Of a stretch of DNA of 64,000 bases, positions 33,753 to 43,118 are shown one piece after another (within the stretch, counting starts at the first letter, position 1; every line of letters begins with the position of its first letter). Source of the stretch: Nocardiopsis alborubida. GTDB lineage: Bacteria > Actinomycetota > Actinomycetes > Streptosporangiales > Streptosporangiaceae. Both the position numbers and the translations under genes were made by a program. Where the stretch lies: positions 62,001 through 126,000 of the forward strand of contig NZ_JAAXPG010000013.1 in NCBI RefSeq assembly GCF_012396365.1, written 5' to 3'. Under the pieces are notes generated by a model. It was not told the origin of the DNA. It saw only the letters and a list, made by a program, of their open reading frames with translations, and made no database searches.

Positions 33753-36709
33753 GAGATGACCTCCTCGGGGCGTTCGGGTCCCCCGGTCCTGGCCTGGGCC
33801 TCCGAGTGCGCGGCGTCCCGCTCGATCTGCTCGTCGATGCGGGCGCCGAGGCTGCGCAGGATGTCCAGGATGAGCCCGATCACCAGCAGGTACACGCCGA
33901 TGTCGAAGAGCAGGGACACCGTGACGTGGGCCTCGCCCAGGATCCAGAAGTCGATGTAGGCGTCGCCCCCCGCCAGGACGTCGGTGCCGAAGACGGCCCC
34001 GCCCAGCGCGGTGCCGGTGGCCACGGCCAGGCCCGCGCCGATCAGCGCGCCCGGCTGCACCCACGCGGTGGCGTACAGCTCGAACCGGCCTCCGGCCAGG
34101 TAGCGGACGATGAACGCCAGGCCCGCGACGATGCCGCCCGCGAAGCCCCCGCCGATGGCGGTGTGGCCGGTGAGCAGCAGGTACACCGAGATCACCATGA
34201 TCACGGGGAACAGGAAGCGCGAGACGACCTCGAAGATGACCGACCGGCGCTCGGTGGGCAGGGCGTCGGCGCCCGGCAGCCAGGTGCGCGCCCACCGGGG
34301 CTCGACGTGCATCCTGCGGGGGGCGAACCGCAGGCCGCCGAGGTCGAGTCCGCGCTGGCCGTCGGCGGGCGGCGGCGGTTCGGTGACCGACAGGGCCATC
34401 ACCCCGCCCGGCGTCTTGCGCGGCTGGGCGCGGCGGCGCACGAACATCAGGCTGGCCACGCCGGCGGCCGCGGCGGCGAGCACCGAGATCTCGCCCATGG
34501 TGTCCCAGGCCCGGACGTCGACCAGCAGGACCGAGATGATGTTGTAGCCGCCCGCCTCCTCGGCCGCGGCCGGGTAGCCCGCCGAGATGGAGGGCTCCTG
34601 GCGGCCCGCGAGGGCGAACCAGGTCATCGCGGCCACCAGGACTCCGGTGGCCGCGCCCAGGGCCAGGTTCCACACCCGGCGCCCGCGCAGCGCGGGCGCC
34701 GAGAAGCGGGCCGGGAAGCGGCGCAGCACCAGCACGAAGACCACCAGGCTGACGGTCTCCACGAGGAACTGGGTGAGCGCGATGTCGGGGGCGCCCATCA
34801 GGTAGAACAGGGCGGCGACGCCGTAGCCGCCGGTGCCCACGAGGATCACCGCGAACAGGCGGCGGCGCACGAACAGCGTCAGCAGGGCGGACGCGCCGAT
34901 GATCAGGACCGGGATGATCTGGACCGGGCTGTCCCACAGGCGCACCGCGGGGTGGTCCCCCTCCCAGATCCGGCCGCTGACCATCCACCACCCGGCGGCG
35001 ACGACCAGCGTGACCAGGATGGTGCCGAGGTAGACCGGCAGCGAACCGCGCTGGGTGCCGCCGGTGACCTGGAGGGCCAGGTTCTCCAGCGCGGCCAGCA
35101 TCCGGCGGTAGACCCGGTCGGCGTCGGGCAGCGCGGTCCGCGTTCCCGCCCACACGATCTCGTGGCGGAACCGGAACAGCGCCAGGCCGCCCGCGACGCA
35201 CACCGCCGACAGCAGCAGGGGCAGTCCCAGGCCGTGCCACAGGGCCAGGTGCTTGGCGTAGTCGCCCTCGGCGACGGGGACGGTGTCGGCGTACACGGCC
35301 AGGAAGGGGTCCACGAGGGTGGAGAGCAGGCCGCCGAGCAGGCCGAGCCCGGCCAGGACCGCGGCGGGCGCCTGGAGGAGCGGGCCGGGGGCGTGCAGCG
35401 GGGTGGCCGGGACGTTCTCCTTGTCCCAGAAGGCGCCCCACAGGAAGCGCAGGCTGTAGGCGACGGTGAAGGTGGAGCCGATCACGATGCCCGCCAGGAC
35501 GGCGATGTCGGCGCCTCCGCCGTGCTCGAAGGCGCCGAAGGCCAGCTCCTTGGCGGCGAACCCGAGGGTGGGCGGCAGACCCGCCATGGAGGCCAGAGCC
35601 ACGACCGAGGTCCAGAAGGTCACGGGCATGGAGGAGCGCAGGCCGGACAGCTCGCGCAGGTCGCGGGTCCCGGTGCTGTGGTCGATGACGCCGACCACGA
35701 GGAACAGCGGCGCCTTGAACAGCGAGTGCGCGATGAGCATCGAGATCCCGGCCAGGGCGCCGGCCTGGGTTCCGGCGCCCAGCAGGGTGATGAGGAAGCC
35801 CAGCTGGCTGATGGTGCCGTAGGCCAGGACCAGCTTGAGGTCGTACTGGCGCAGCGCCTTCCAGCCCGCGAGGACCATGGTGAGCGTGCCGAAGAACAGG
35901 GCCGTGTACTTCCACACGGCGACGTCGTGGAAGGCGGGGGTGAGCCGGGCCACCAGGTAGACGCCCGCCTTGACCATCGCCGCGGCGTGCAGGTAGCCGG
36001 AGACCGGCGTGGGGGCGCGCATGGCGGCGGGGAGCCACAGGCTGAACGGCAGCAGGGCCGACTTGGACATCGCGCCGACCATGATGAGCACGAGCGCGAC
36101 GTTGACCAGGGCGCCGGCCGGCGGCGAGGCGACGATCTCGGAGATCACGTAGGTCCCGGCGGTCTCGCCGAGCATGATCATGCCCACGAGCATCGCCAGT
36201 CCGCCGAAGGTGGTGACGGTCAGGGCCGTCATCGCCGCCCGGCGGCTCTCCTTCAGCTCCGTGCTGTGCCCGATGAGCAGGTAGGAGAAGACCGTGGTCA
36301 GCTCCCAGTAGACGAAGAGCTGGATGAGGTCGTCGGCCAGCACCAGGCCCAGCATGGCCCCGGCGAAGGCGACGAACACCCCGGCGAAGCGGGCCAGACC
36401 GGGTTCGGAGTCGTCGAAGTAGCGGGCGCAGTAGATCAGGATCAGCGCGCCCACGCCCGCGGCGATGAGCGTCATCACCAGGCCCAGGGCGTCCATGTAC
36501 AGGCCGAGCCGGAGGGAGAACTCCGGTGCCCAGGGGATGGAGACGGCGAGGGTCTCGCCGCGCATGATCGCGGGGATCTGGAAGAGGGCCCAGAGGGTGG
36601 ACACACCCGGGACGACGGCGAGCGCGAGGAAGGCGTTACGGCCCCACTGGCGCACCAGTAACGGCGCGATCGCAGCTGCGATGAAATGCGCGATCAGCAC
36701 TGTTGTCAA
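33749..36709 (-). CDS. mrpA: Na+/H+ antiporter subunit A fused to MrpB domain
   Basis: 986 residues. The N-terminal 500 are the NuoL-like proton-pumping core (VYWELTTVFSYLLIG with conserved Glu, MSKSALLPFSLWLPAAMRAPTPVS with conserved Lys). The following part contains the MbhE-like segment (LVETVSLVVFVLVLRRFP), and the C-terminal 150 are an MrpB domain (SVYLLLTGHTAIGGGFAGG). The start is TTG 36709, with GGGAGG 6 bases upstream; the ORF extends into the promoter region upstream and that extension is ignored. The complex exports Na+ for H+ and supports alkaline pH and salt tolerance. Confidence 0.94.
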   Translation of the reverse strand: MTTVLIAHFIAAAIAPLLVRQWGRNAFLALAVVPGVSTLWALFQIPAIMRGETLAVSIPWAPEFSLRLGLYMDALGLVMTLIAAGVGALILIYCARYFDDSEPGLARFAGVFVAFAGAMLGLVLADDLIQLFVYWELTTVFSYLLIGHSTELKESRRAAMTALTVTTFGGLAMLVGMIMLGETAGTYVISEIVASPPAGALVNVALVLIMVGAMSKSALLPFSLWLPAAMRAPTPVSGYLHAAAMVKAGVYLVARLTPAFHDVAVWKYTALFFGTLTMVLAGWKALRQYDLKLVLAYGTISQLGFLITLLGAGTQAGALAGISMLIAHSLFKAPLFLVVGVIDHSTGTRDLRELSGLRSSMPVTFWTSVVALASMAGLPPTLGFAAKELAFGAFEHGGGADIAVLAGIVIGSTFTVAYSLRFLWGAFWDKENVPATPLHAPGPLLQAPAAVLAGLGLLGGLLSTLVDPFLAVYADTVPVAEGDYAKHLALWHGLGLPLLLSAVCVAGGLALFRFRHEIVWAGTRTALPDADRVYRRMLAALENLALQVTGGTQRGSLPVYLGTILVTLVVAAGWWMVSGRIWEGDHPAVRLWDSPVQIIPVLIIGASALLTLFVRRRLFAVILVGTGGYGVAALFYLMGAPDIALTQFLVETVSLVVFVLVLRRFPARFSAPALRGRRVWNLALGAATGVLVAAMTWFALAGRQEPSISAGYPAAAEEAGGYNIISVLLVDVRAWDTMGEISVLAAAAAGVASLMFVRRRAQPRKTPGGVMALSVTEPPPPADGQRGLDLGGLRFAPRRMHVEPRWARTWLPGADALPTERRSVIFEVVSRFLFPVIMVISVYLLLTGHTAIGGGFAGGIVAGLAFIVRYLAGGRFELYATAWVQPGALIGAGLAVATGTALGGAVFGTDVLAGGDAYIDFWILGEAHVTVSLLFDIGVYLLVIGLILDILRSLGARIDEQIERDAAHSEAQARTGGPERPEEVIS

Positions 36710-36782
36710 TGCGCCCCTCCCGGACCTGTCCGGGCCCGCCCTGGTGTCGGACGGACGTCCATTGCCCCGTGCCGCGTCCACA

Positions 36783-36812
36783 ACCGGTCAGTGGACGACC
36801 GGTCAGTGGATG
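36783..36812. repeat. 15-bp tandem direct repeat in the mrp mRNA leader
   Basis: Two copies of ACCGGTCAGTGGA(C/T)G at 36783-36797 and 36798-36812, inside the predicted 155-nt leader of the mrp transcript. Confidence 0.8.
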
Positions 36813-36865
36813 AGAGGTGTCGCTACGGTTTGTGGGGGCAAGGATGTATGTGAACTTGCGTGCCT

Positions 36866-36899
36866 TAGCTATTTAATAGCTACACTACACAAACGTCAA
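36866..36899 (-). promoter_or_regulatory. mrp promoter overlapped by a MarR-type palindrome
   Basis: On the minus strand -35 TTGACG (36894-36899) and -10 TTAAAT (36871-36876) are 17 bases apart. The perfect palindrome TAGCTATT-T-AATAGCTA (36866-36882) covers the -10, so a bound regulator would block mrp transcription. It also lies upstream of the divergent marR gene. Confidence 0.75.
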
Positions 36900-36954
36900 A
36901 CCACCGCGCGGGTCGTGGACCCGCGGTGCCCGCCCAGCATGCGAGGACCGTTTC

Positions 36955-37431
36955 GTGCCCGACGAGACCCACGAACCCCGTGCCGAGCAGCACGGTTCCG
37001 AGCTTGAGGAGTTCCAGCGCGCCTGGACCGAACTCATCAACGCGGCGCTCCACGCCCGCTCGCGCAGCGGTCACGGCCACCGGGGTGCCGAAGATCTCAC
37101 TCTCACGCAGGCGCTCCTGATGGAGGCGGTCCGCGGTATGGACAGCCCCAGTGTCGGCGCCGTCGCGCACATCGTCGGCGTCTCGTCCCCCTCCGCCACC
37201 CGCATGATCCAACAGCTGGAGCGCAAGGGCATGATGGCGCGCCGCCGCTCCGAGCGCGACGAGCGCAGCACCGTGGTGACCATCACCGAGGAGGGCGAGC
37301 GGGTGCTCGCGATCCGCCGCAGGGACATGGAGCGCAAGCAGCGCCAGGTGTTCGACGCCATAAGGCCGTCACTGCGCCCGATGGTGCTCACCCTGCTGCG
37401 CGACCTGCGCGAGGCCCTCGACGAGACCTGA
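36955..37431 (+). CDS. MarR-family regulator, probable mrp and self repressor
   Basis: 158 residues. Winged-helix core at about 40-130: [35 protein letters not shown] and the wing [25 protein letters not shown] start with GAGGA 7-8 bases upstream. It is divergent from the mrp operon with the shared palindrome between, so the operator is likely its own. The ligand or signal (ion, pH, phenolic) is unknown. Confidence 0.9.
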   Translation: MPDETHEPRAEQHGSELEEFQRAWTELINAALHARSRSGHGHRGAEDLTLTQALLMEAVRGMDSPSVGAVAHIVGVSSPSATRMIQQLERKGMMARRRSERDERSTVVTITEEGERVLAIRRRDMERKQRQVFDAIRPSLRPMVLTLLRDLREALDET

Positions 37432-37486
37432 GCCCCGGGTCCGGCCAGCCCTCCGGGGCGGGTGCGGAGCCCGTGTCCACAGGGCC

Positions 37487-37501
37487 TCTGCCATGGGCAG
37501 A
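37487..37501 (+). promoter_or_regulatory. PopR box upstream of the clpP pair
   Basis: TCTGCC-ATG-GGCAGA: an exact fit to the TCTGCC-N3-GGCAGA element that I recall for PopR control of clpP3-clpP4 in Streptomyces. It lies 92 bases before the first clpP start. Confidence 0.8.
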
Positions 37502-37592
37502 TCTGCCCCGGGCCGAAACGCTGGAAGTCTCCCTCCCCGCCGCCGCAGGCTGGAACCACCGGCCCGCGAGGGGCCGGTGAAGGGAGAACGCC

Positions 37593-38252
37593 ATGCCGAC
37601 CCATACCGCCGCCTCGGAGGAGGCCTCCGGCGGTGCCTTCGACGACCAGCTGGCCGCGCGCCTGCTGCGCAGCCGCATCGTGCTGCTGGGCACGCAGGTC
37701 GACGAGACCAGCGCCAACCGGGTGTGCGCACAGATCCTGCTGCTCGCCGACGAGGACCCGCGCAAGGACATCACGCTCGCCGTCAACAGCCCCGGCGGCT
37801 CGGTGTCGGCCGGGCTGGCCATCTACGACGTGATGAACTTCGTGCCCAACGACGTGTCCACCCTGGTCATGGGGTTCGCGGCCAGCATGGGCCAGTTCCT
37901 GGCCTGCGTCGGCGCTCCGGGCAAGCGCTACAGCCTGCCGCACGCGCGGATCATGATGCACCAGCCCTCCGGCGGCCTCGGCGGGACGGCCGCCGACATC
38001 GCCATCCAGGCCGAGAACCTCGCGCACACCAAACAGACCATGGTGCGGCTGATCGCCAGGCACACCGGCCAGACCGAGGAGACCATCTCCCGGGACCAGC
38101 ACCGCGACGCCTGGTTCACCGCGCAGGAGGCCAGGGAGTACGGGTTCGTCGACCACGTGGTCGCGTCGGTGTCGGAGATGAACGGCGGCGGTATCCGCCT
38201 GGGCACCGGGGCGCCCGGGTTCGCCACGTACGTGAAGGGGGAGAACCGGTGA
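37593..38252 (+). CDS. clpP: ATP-dependent Clp protease proteolytic subunit, ClpP3-like
   Basis: Serine peptidase subunit of 219 residues. Catalytic triad visible as Ser98 (FAASMGQ), His123 (MMHQPSGG) and Asp172 (HRDAWF). The absence of tig and clpX next door, the PopR box and the adjacent popR gene suggest the second pair (ClpP3/ClpP4) rather than the housekeeping ClpP1/P2. Ribosome site GAAGGGAG upstream. Forms barrels probably with the next gene product and works with ClpX/ClpC-type unfoldases encoded elsewhere. Confidence 0.95.
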   Translation: MPTHTAASEEASGGAFDDQLAARLLRSRIVLLGTQVDETSANRVCAQILLLADEDPRKDITLAVNSPGGSVSAGLAIYDVMNFVPNDVSTLVMGFAASMGQFLACVGAPGKRYSLPHARIMMHQPSGGLGGTAADIAIQAENLAHTKQTMVRLIARHTGQTEETISRDQHRDAWFTAQEAREYGFVDHVVASVSEMNGGGIRLGTGAPGFATYVKGENR

Positions 38253-38872
38253 GCGGTCGCTACACGGTGCCGATGGTGGTGGAGCGCACGCCCCACGGCG
38301 AGAGGTCCTTCGACGTGTTCAGCCGGCTGCTGTCGGAGCGGATCGTCTTCCTGGGCACGCCGATCGACGACGACGTCGCCAACGTGGTGATGGCGCAGAT
38401 GCTCCACCTCGACTACGAGTCGAGCGAGACCGACATCCAGCTCTACATCAACTCTCCGGGCGGCTCGAACACCGCGCTGACCGCCATCTACGACACCATG
38501 CGGTTCGTGCGCGCGGACGTGGCCACGGTGTGCATGGGCCAGGCGGCCTCCGCCGCGGCGGTGCTGCTGGCGGCGGGCACGGCGGGCAAGCGCACGGCCC
38601 TGGAGCACGCGCGGGTGCTGCTGCACCAGCCCTCCGGGGAGGGCCAGGGCGTGGCCGCCGACCTGGAGATCCAGGCCGAGGAGATCCTGCGGGTCCGCTC
38701 GCAGGTGGAGGAGATCCTGGCCCGGCACACCGGGCAGACGCAGGAGCGGCTGCGCGCCGACACCGACCGGGACAAGATCTTCACCGCCCAGCAGGCCAAG
38801 GACTACGGGCTGGTGGACGGGATCATCACCACCCGCCAGGCGCACCCGGCGGCCGGGAGGGCCGCCGGGTAG
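38249..38872 (+). CDS. clpP: ATP-dependent Clp protease proteolytic subunit, ClpP4-like
   Basis: 207 residues; triad Ser101 (GQAASAAA), His126 (LLHQPSGE) and Asp175 (DRDKIF). GTG start, 4-base overlap with the first clpP, so equimolar synthesis is likely. [18 protein letters not shown] is the usual ClpP handle start. Confidence 0.95.
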   Translation: MSGRYTVPMVVERTPHGERSFDVFSRLLSERIVFLGTPIDDDVANVVMAQMLHLDYESSETDIQLYINSPGGSNTALTAIYDTMRFVRADVATVCMGQAASAAAVLLAAGTAGKRTALEHARVLLHQPSGEGQGVAADLEIQAEEILRVRSQVEEILARHTGQTQERLRADTDRDKIFTAQQAKDYGLVDGIITTRQAHPAAGRAAG

Positions 38873-38884
38873 GCGGTGTTCCTC

Positions 38885-39040
38885 GGGGCCTGCGCTTCGC
38901 TTCGGCCCGTGTTCGGGCGCCCGAGGAGCGGGAACCTTCGGTACCTCCCGTGCGATGGCTCGTTCCTCGCGATCGCACGTCCGGTACCTCCAGAACCCCG
39001 CGGGCGCCCGAACGGTACCTCCTTGGGGCCTGCGCTTCGC
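38885..39040. repeat. Interspersed short repeats between clpP and popR
   Basis: GGGGCCTGCGCTTCGC at 38885-38900 and 39025-39040; GGTACCTCC at 38940-38948, 38983-38991 and 39014-39022; GGGCGCCCGA at two further points. Lies between convergent genes; function unknown, possibly transcript ends. Confidence 0.75.
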
Positions 39041-39055
39041 CGCGGCCCGCCGCCC

Positions 39056-39439
39056 TCAGGCGGCCAGCGACAGGACCCGGGCCTGGTGGGCGGGCGCGGC
39101 GGCGGGCCGGTAGTCGCCCAGACCGGTGCCGGTCCGGGTCAGCCCGGCCGTCACGGTCCGCTCGTACAGCTCGCCCAGCACGTCGGACAGGCTCAGCCCC
39201 AGGGAGCGGTAGACGGCGGCGAGCACCTCGGAGGAGGCCTCCTTGCGCCCGCGCTCGATCTCGGACAGGTAGGGCAGCGAGACCTGGGCGTCCTCGGCCA
39301 CGTCGCGCAGCGTGCGGCCCTGTCCGGTCCGGGTGCGCCGCAGCAGGTCGCCGATGAGGTCGCGCATGAGGGGATCCTGCGGCTCCTCGGCGCGCCTGCC
39401 CGCGCGGGCCTCGTCCAGCGAACCCAGGACGTCGGTCAT
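39056..39439 (-). CDS. popR: PopR/ClgR-type XRE regulator of clpP
   Basis: 127 residues. XRE helix-turn-helix at about 30-85 ([36 protein letters not shown]). The protein ends LSLAA; from memory, two C-terminal Ala residues make Streptomyces PopR and ClgR substrates of ClpP, so the activator is destroyed when ClpP is active. It is convergent with the clpP pair. ATG 39439 start. Whether it is PopR or ClgR: the exact PopR box upstream of clpP favours PopR. Confidence 0.87.
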   Translation of the reverse strand: MTDVLGSLDEARAGRRAEEPQDPLMRDLIGDLLRRTRTGQGRTLRDVAEDAQVSLPYLSEIERGRKEASSEVLAAVYRSLGLSLSDVLGELYERTVTAGLTRTGTGLGDYRPAAAPAHQARVLSLAA

Positions 39440-39523
39440 CAGGCCTCCACGGTTGTCGTGCGCGACGTTCTCACCCGACGAGCCTACGCCGACGCCGTCT
39501 TGCGGGGGAGTCCGTCCACAGGC

Positions 39524-39542
39524 GTTCTGCGAAGGGCAGAAC
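39524..39542. promoter_or_regulatory. PopR-like palindrome upstream of popR
   Basis: GTTCTGC-GAAGG-GCAGAAC, perfect 7-bp arms; matches the PopR consensus at 11 of 12 positions. It is 85 bases before the popR ATG and 130 before the divergent membrane-protein gene. Confidence 0.7.
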
Positions 39543-39671
39543 CGACCGGGCGGCGCGTGCGTCGCATCCGCTGTCGGCACCCCGTCCCCGCGCAGCGGGG
39601 CCACCGGTGCGGTCGGGAAGAACCGGTGCCCCCGCGGAGAGCCGGTGCCCCTGAGGAGGGAAAGGCCAGCC

Positions 39672-40244
39672 ATGGACGCGACCGCCAGGACCGCCGGAAC
39701 CGGGGGCCCGCCCCGGGAGGAGTTCTCGACCGGACGCAGGCGCGTGCTGCGGACGCGCAGCCTCATCGCGCTCGGCGCCTACGCGCTGGCCTGGGCCCTG
39801 GTGTTCGTGGTGCTGTCGACCGCGCACTCCATGGGTGCGCTCGCGACCTCCCGGGACGGCATGGCCTCCGTGCTGCTCGCGAGCCTCCTGCTCGCACCGG
39901 TGCTGCTGTGGCTCGTGGTCAAGCCGCTGCACGTGCTCGGCCGCGCGCTGACCCGCTGGCTCGGCGGTCACCGGGTGCTCTGGACGACACTGCTGGTCGT
40001 GGCGGCCCTCGCCCTGGCGGTCGCCGTCCTGACCGCGCTCACGGCCGACCCCGCGCTCGGCGTGATCGCCGTGGGAGCCCTCGTCACGCCGCTGACCGAG
40101 GGCGTGGGCCTCCTCGCCGTCGCGGCCCTGGTGGCACTGCCGATGACCGTCCTCTACGCCGCCCTGCGCGTGGACCGGCCGATGCCCGGGTCCATCACGC
40201 GCGGCCTCGTCCTCCTGGCCCTCCAGGCGGTCGGGAACTGGTAG
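39672..40244 (+). CDS. Small integral membrane protein, unknown
   Basis: 190 residues with four to five hydrophobic helices (about 32-52, 65-85, 105-125, 130-160) and a basic cytoplasmic N-terminus ([10 protein letters not shown]). No family recognised. It is divergent from popR and shares the PopR-like palindrome, so it might be a member of the PopR regulon. Confidence 0.65.
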   Translation: MDATARTAGTGGPPREEFSTGRRRVLRTRSLIALGAYALAWALVFVVLSTAHSMGALATSRDGMASVLLASLLLAPVLLWLVVKPLHVLGRALTRWLGGHRVLWTTLLVVAALALAVAVLTALTADPALGVIAVGALVTPLTEGVGLLAVAALVALPMTVLYAALRVDRPMPGSITRGLVLLALQAVGNW

Positions 40245-40378
40245 GCGGTCGGCCGCCGCCGACCAGGCCATGGCCGGGCACGGAACGTGCAAAGCCTTGG
40301 TTCCGGGCGCGTGTCCCGCGTGTTTTCGCCGTCACCGAGCGGGCAGGGGGTGAGGGCGTCAACATCCGGGAGGAACAG

Positions 40379-40648
40379 ATGGAGATCACCGGAATCATCA
40401 GTGCGATCGTCGTCGGCCTGATCGTCGGCGCACTGGGACGCCTCATCGTCCCCGGCAAACAGCACCTGCCGATCTGGCTCACCCTGATCCTGGGCATCGT
40501 GGCCGCCTTCATCGGCGGCTGGATCGCCGCGGGGCTCTTCGGCGCGGGATGGATCATCACGCTGATCATCCAGGTGCTGGTGGCCGCAGCGATCGTCTAC
40601 CTGGCCGACGGCTTCTACTCCAGGGGAGCCAAGGGCCGCACCGCCTAG
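40379..40648 (+). CDS. GlsB/YeaQ/YmgE-family membrane protein
   Basis: 89 residues, three membrane helices, typical of the transglycosylase-associated family: GIISAIVVGLIVGALGRLIVPG, GIVAAFIGGWIAAGLFG, and a positive C-terminus. Stress-linked in several bacteria; molecular role not established. GGGAGG is 5 bases before ATG 40379. Confidence 0.88.
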   Translation: MEITGIISAIVVGLIVGALGRLIVPGKQHLPIWLTLILGIVAAFIGGWIAAGLFGAGWIITLIIQVLVAAAIVYLADGFYSRGAKGRTA

Positions 40649-40698
40649 TGGTCTGGCCGGAACCGTCGCTGGTGTGCCACGAGGGTTCTGAACTGCGA

Positions 40699-40755
40699 TG
40701 ATCTTGTACTTATAGCGAGGCTGGACGGTCGATACGAGCTATAAGTACAAGATCA
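40699..40755. repeat. Perfect 18-bp inverted repeat with GATCTTG termini
   Basis: Arms 40699-40716 and 40738-40755, 21-base loop. It lies 50 bases after the GlsB-like gene. The outer sequence TGATCTTG(T/C)ACT matches the one at 10887-10944. Confidence 0.85.
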
Positions 40756-40854
40756 CGGCGGAGGGGGCGGCCCCGGCGAAGACACCGGGGGTTCCCGCGC
40801 CTCGGCCGCCCGAACACGGACCAGTGCGAAGCGGGGGTCCCCGAGGACGCTGCC

Positions 40855-40897
40855 GCCGCACCGGAGGCCGGCCTCCGAGGCCGGCCTCCGGTGCGGC
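40855..40897. terminator. Perfect 19-bp hairpin after the oxidoreductase gene
   Basis: Arms 40855-40873 and 40879-40897, 5-base loop; 22 bases past the stop of the minus-strand gene. Confidence 0.85.
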
Positions 40898-40919
40898 GCC
40901 GTCCCAGGCCGCCGGACCG

Positions 40920-41834
40920 CTATCCGGCGGCCTCGTCCACGCCCACGGCCCGGCCCAGGCGCACCGAGGACTCGGCGGCCTCCAGCACGGCCACCACGTC
41001 CCGGCCGAAGCGCACGTCGCAGGGGTCGCCCACCGTCCCCTCCACCTGCGCCAGCAGCCGGTCGACCGCCGCGCCGAACGCCTCCACCGGGCTCCGGTCA
41101 CCGCCGGGCACCGGCACCCAGCCCCGCTCGCCGTGCAGCACGACCTCGAAGGTCTTCGCCTCGGGGGCGGCGTCCACGGTCACCGCGAACGAGCCGACCG
41201 CGCCGCTCTCGTGCCGGGTGAGCATGTGGACGGTGTCCCGCGGTCCCGCCAGCGCCGTCACCTGCGTGACCGGGCCGAGGACCGGCAGCACCAGCGACAG
41301 CACGTGCGGGCCCACGTCCCACAGGCCGCCCTTCTGCCGGCGCCAGCGCGAGCCGCCGTAGGGGTTGCCGGGCTCGAAGATCGAGGCGAACAGCGTCGCC
41401 CGAACACCGTTCCAGCCGCCCTCCGCAGCGGCCGAGTCCACGAACTCCACCACGTTGTCGGAGAAGCGGCTGGTGAAGAAGACCACCGACGCCAACCCGC
41501 GCGCCTCGGTCTCGGCGACCACCGCGTCGGCGGCCAGGGTCGACAGCGCCAGCGGCTTGTCCAGCAGCAGGTGCTTTCCGGCCTGCGCGGCGCGCAGGGC
41601 CAGGTCGCCCTGGACGTGGGGCGGCAGCGCGATCGCCACGGCGTCCACGTCGGTCAGCAGTGCCTCGAAGTCCTCGTAGGCCCGGGTGCCGTAGCGCTCG
41701 GCGAGCGTCGCCGCCTTGGCCGCGTCGCGTCCCCACACTCCCGCCAGGGTGGCGCCGGGATGGGCGTCCAGCGCCGCGGCGTGCGTCTCCGCGGCCCAGT
41801 AACCCGTGCCCAGCAGACCGAACCTGAGTCCCAT
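40920..41834 (-). CDS. Gfo/Idh/MocA-family oxidoreductase
   Basis: NAD(P)-dependent sugar/polyol oxidoreductase of 304 residues. Rossmann loop GLLGTGYWAAETHAAAL, and the dinucleotide-domain motif KHLLLDKPLALS with the conserved Lys. A C-terminal beta-sheet domain follows (WDVGPHVLSLVLP). It lies 114 bases downstream of galK on the same strand but behind a CebR-type operator, so it is probably separately controlled. Substrate unknown. Confidence 0.87.
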   Translation of the reverse strand: MGLRFGLLGTGYWAAETHAAALDAHPGATLAGVWGRDAAKAATLAERYGTRAYEDFEALLTDVDAVAIALPPHVQGDLALRAAQAGKHLLLDKPLALSTLAADAVVAETEARGLASVVFFTSRFSDNVVEFVDSAAAEGGWNGVRATLFASIFEPGNPYGGSRWRRQKGGLWDVGPHVLSLVLPVLGPVTQVTALAGPRDTVHMLTRHESGAVGSFAVTVDAAPEAKTFEVVLHGERGWVPVPGGDRSPVEAFGAAVDRLLAQVEGTVGDPCDVRFGRDVVAVLEAAESSVRLGRAVGVDEAAG

Positions 41835-41878
41835 GCGTACTCCCTCGTCCCTTGTGTCCACCGTCTCACCATTGTCCA

Positions 41879-41892
41879 TGGAAGCGCTCCCA
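41879..41892. promoter_or_regulatory. CebR-type operator upstream of the oxidoreductase
   Basis: TGGAAGCGCTCCCA differs in one position from the TGGGAGCGCTCCCA box of CebR-like LacI regulators in actinobacteria; 45 bases before the oxidoreductase ATG. Confidence 0.65.
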
Positions 41893-41947
41893 CAACCTCG
41901 GGCGGGGCCGCCCGCGTGCGGTTTCCCGGCCGTTCCCGCCCGGCGCC

Positions 41948-43087
<1,140 letters not shown>

Positions 43088-43118
43088 GAGGTCCTGCCTT
43101 CCTGCTGTGCGATGGGGG

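Noticed and set aside
33806-36661. 951-codon plus-strand frame opposite mrpA
   Set aside because: Antisense shadow of mrpA caused by high GC; Gln/His/Arg-rich with no fold, while the minus frame has a full MrpAB.
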